Source of the DNA: Nemopilema nomurai
Lineage: Eukaryota; Cnidaria; Scyphozoa; Rhizostomeae; Rhizostomatidae
Assembly (NCBI GenBank): GCA_003864495.1
Contig: PEDN01001353.1
Span: 1,178,001 to 1,242,000 of the forward strand
Direction: 5' to 3'
Length of the DNA: 64,000 bases
How positions within the stretch are numbered: position 1 is the first letter of the stretch; each line of letters starts with the position of its first letter. Positions 62,876 to 64,000 of this stretch are shown here, one piece after another. The notes beneath the pieces were generated by a model. It was not told the DNA's origin and searched no databases. It saw only the letters and a program-made list of their open reading frames with translations. The position numbers and the translations under genes are program-made.

Positions 62876-64000
62876 GTTGGAGGTGAGCCGAGTCTGTCTC
62901 ATCAGCGTTTGATACGAAATTCCTGTTTTCTTAATCCGAGCGCAATCGGATTGTGAAAACCGTTACGTTTAAGATGCAAGGACGGGTACGTTACGTTTCA
63001 TTGAAGATTGAAGTATATGTGAAGTATTGCCATTGACAAGGTGCCACGAAAAATTATGTCTCCTCAGCTCTTGGTTCGACAAAGGCAAACAAAACCAGCT
63101 TAATATGTGCGCATTTTCTTAGTCGTCTTTAAATATTAAAGCATCTGGGTTATTGCTTATTTATGACATGCAATTTCTGGTAAAGATCTCGAACAGTTTC
63201 AAGCATTGATGCAATTAAAGGACTAGATTAAGGGCCTGCTAGTCTTCATGCCAATGCCGATGCAAAGTCGACAAGCTTCGCATACGAAACGTACTTAATG
63301 CTTTTAATCTCGTATTTTAATTTAGCTCTGTAGAGCTAGGGTCATTGGCAAAAACGACCCGGAATAGGAGAGACCTACACTAAATATACATAGCTCTAAA
63401 ATCCAGCCTTAAATTTTGCGCGTCGCTTAATCTGGTTTCTAACTGATTTCAACACATTCTTTAAGAAGATTGGAACTTCATGCAAATAAACTTTATCCTG
63501 ATCGGTCGCTGATCTGCCCTGGCCTGGCGCTGCAAACTGTGTTTGCCGTTGAATGGCGAATAAATGAGAGATATGCTTGAAAACGCCGTAATTGGAGAAA
63601 TTCACAGGAGAAATTCACAAGAAAATCTGACAGTGACTCGATAATGAGCCATTGAAAGACGAGGTTGTGGCGGCCGAACACCTGTTCTTTCACGTAAAAG
63701 TGCACAAACTGTTTCGTTTTCACAAAAAAAGATTAACTCTACGAAAATATTCTTGATTAGTGGTTCTTCGAATGTCCTTCGGTTGATAGAAGCTCCAAAT
63801 GGTGTTGAAAGAGAACGATTATCTCTAAACAACATAGGTCATGGAAATGACCATATTCTCGAAATCCAGATTACACGTTCGACATCAGTGATCAGAATGC
63901 ATTTTCATTCACCGGATTTAATAAAACACGATCGACCAAAAGGTGTAAGAACTTTTGCAAACATTTGTCTAAAATATTTGAAGGGGTTGAATGGCAACTG
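62876..64000. other. Intergenic, right edge
   Basis: Includes the promoter and 5' UTR of the roadblock gene. Overlapping minus-strand open frames at 63396-63835 show no domain or clear splice structure. No gene, repeat or RNA gene is supported. Confidence 0.4.

Overview
This is a nuclear genomic window from an intron-rich animal. Every multi-exon model follows GT-AG splicing, apart from one GC-AG intron, and intron phases match across exons. The gene set is metazoan: a P-glycoprotein-type ABCB transporter, POMGNT1, a group II PAK kinase, PPP1R3-type CBM21 proteins, a roadblock dynein light chain and an ILEI/FAM3-EGF secreted protein. The AT-rich composition, the GGGGCTTATT-type repeats and the domain mix suggest a cnidarian, probably a coral or sea anemone. 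That taxonomic call is an inference; no ribosomal or mitochondrial marker is present.

Layout. (1) 1-10.6 kb, minus strand: a secreted protein with a signal peptide, two ILEI (FAM3/GG-type) domains, two EGF modules, then at least four more ILEI domains, running off the left edge. (2) 12.1-28.2 kb, minus: a complete 26-exon ABCB1-like full transporter of 1352 residues. (3) 28.2-32.9 kb: repeats plus two phase-matched exons of an unrecognised gene. (4) 32.9-38.6 kb, minus: complete POMGNT1 of 663 residues, itself carrying one ILEI domain in its stem. (5) 40.5-45.9 kb, plus: complete group II PAK of 500 residues, head-to-head with POMGNT1. (6) 49.1-59.5 kb: a cluster of four CBM21 genes. The first is a classic PP1 glycogen-targeting subunit with a KVHF docking motif, the second has tandem CBM21 domains behind a myristoylation-type N-terminus, and the last two are small convergently placed CBM21-only paralogues. 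(7) 61.0-62.9 kb, minus: a roadblock/LC7 dynein light chain with added N- and C-terminal tails. (8) The last 1.1 kb has no supported gene.

Themes. The window holds two carbohydrate-related groups. One is ILEI domains, as a tandem secreted array and in the POMGNT1 stem; in POMGNT1 the ILEI domain acts as a glycan-binding stem. The other is four CBM21 glycogen-binding proteins, three of which have a candidate Met-Gly start, which would move glycogen binding to membranes. Several introns and intergenic stretches hold minisatellites. One of these is a fivefold duplication of an exon end with its 5' splice site.

All gene models were built by hand from reading frames, splice sites and phase matching. 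No database search was run.
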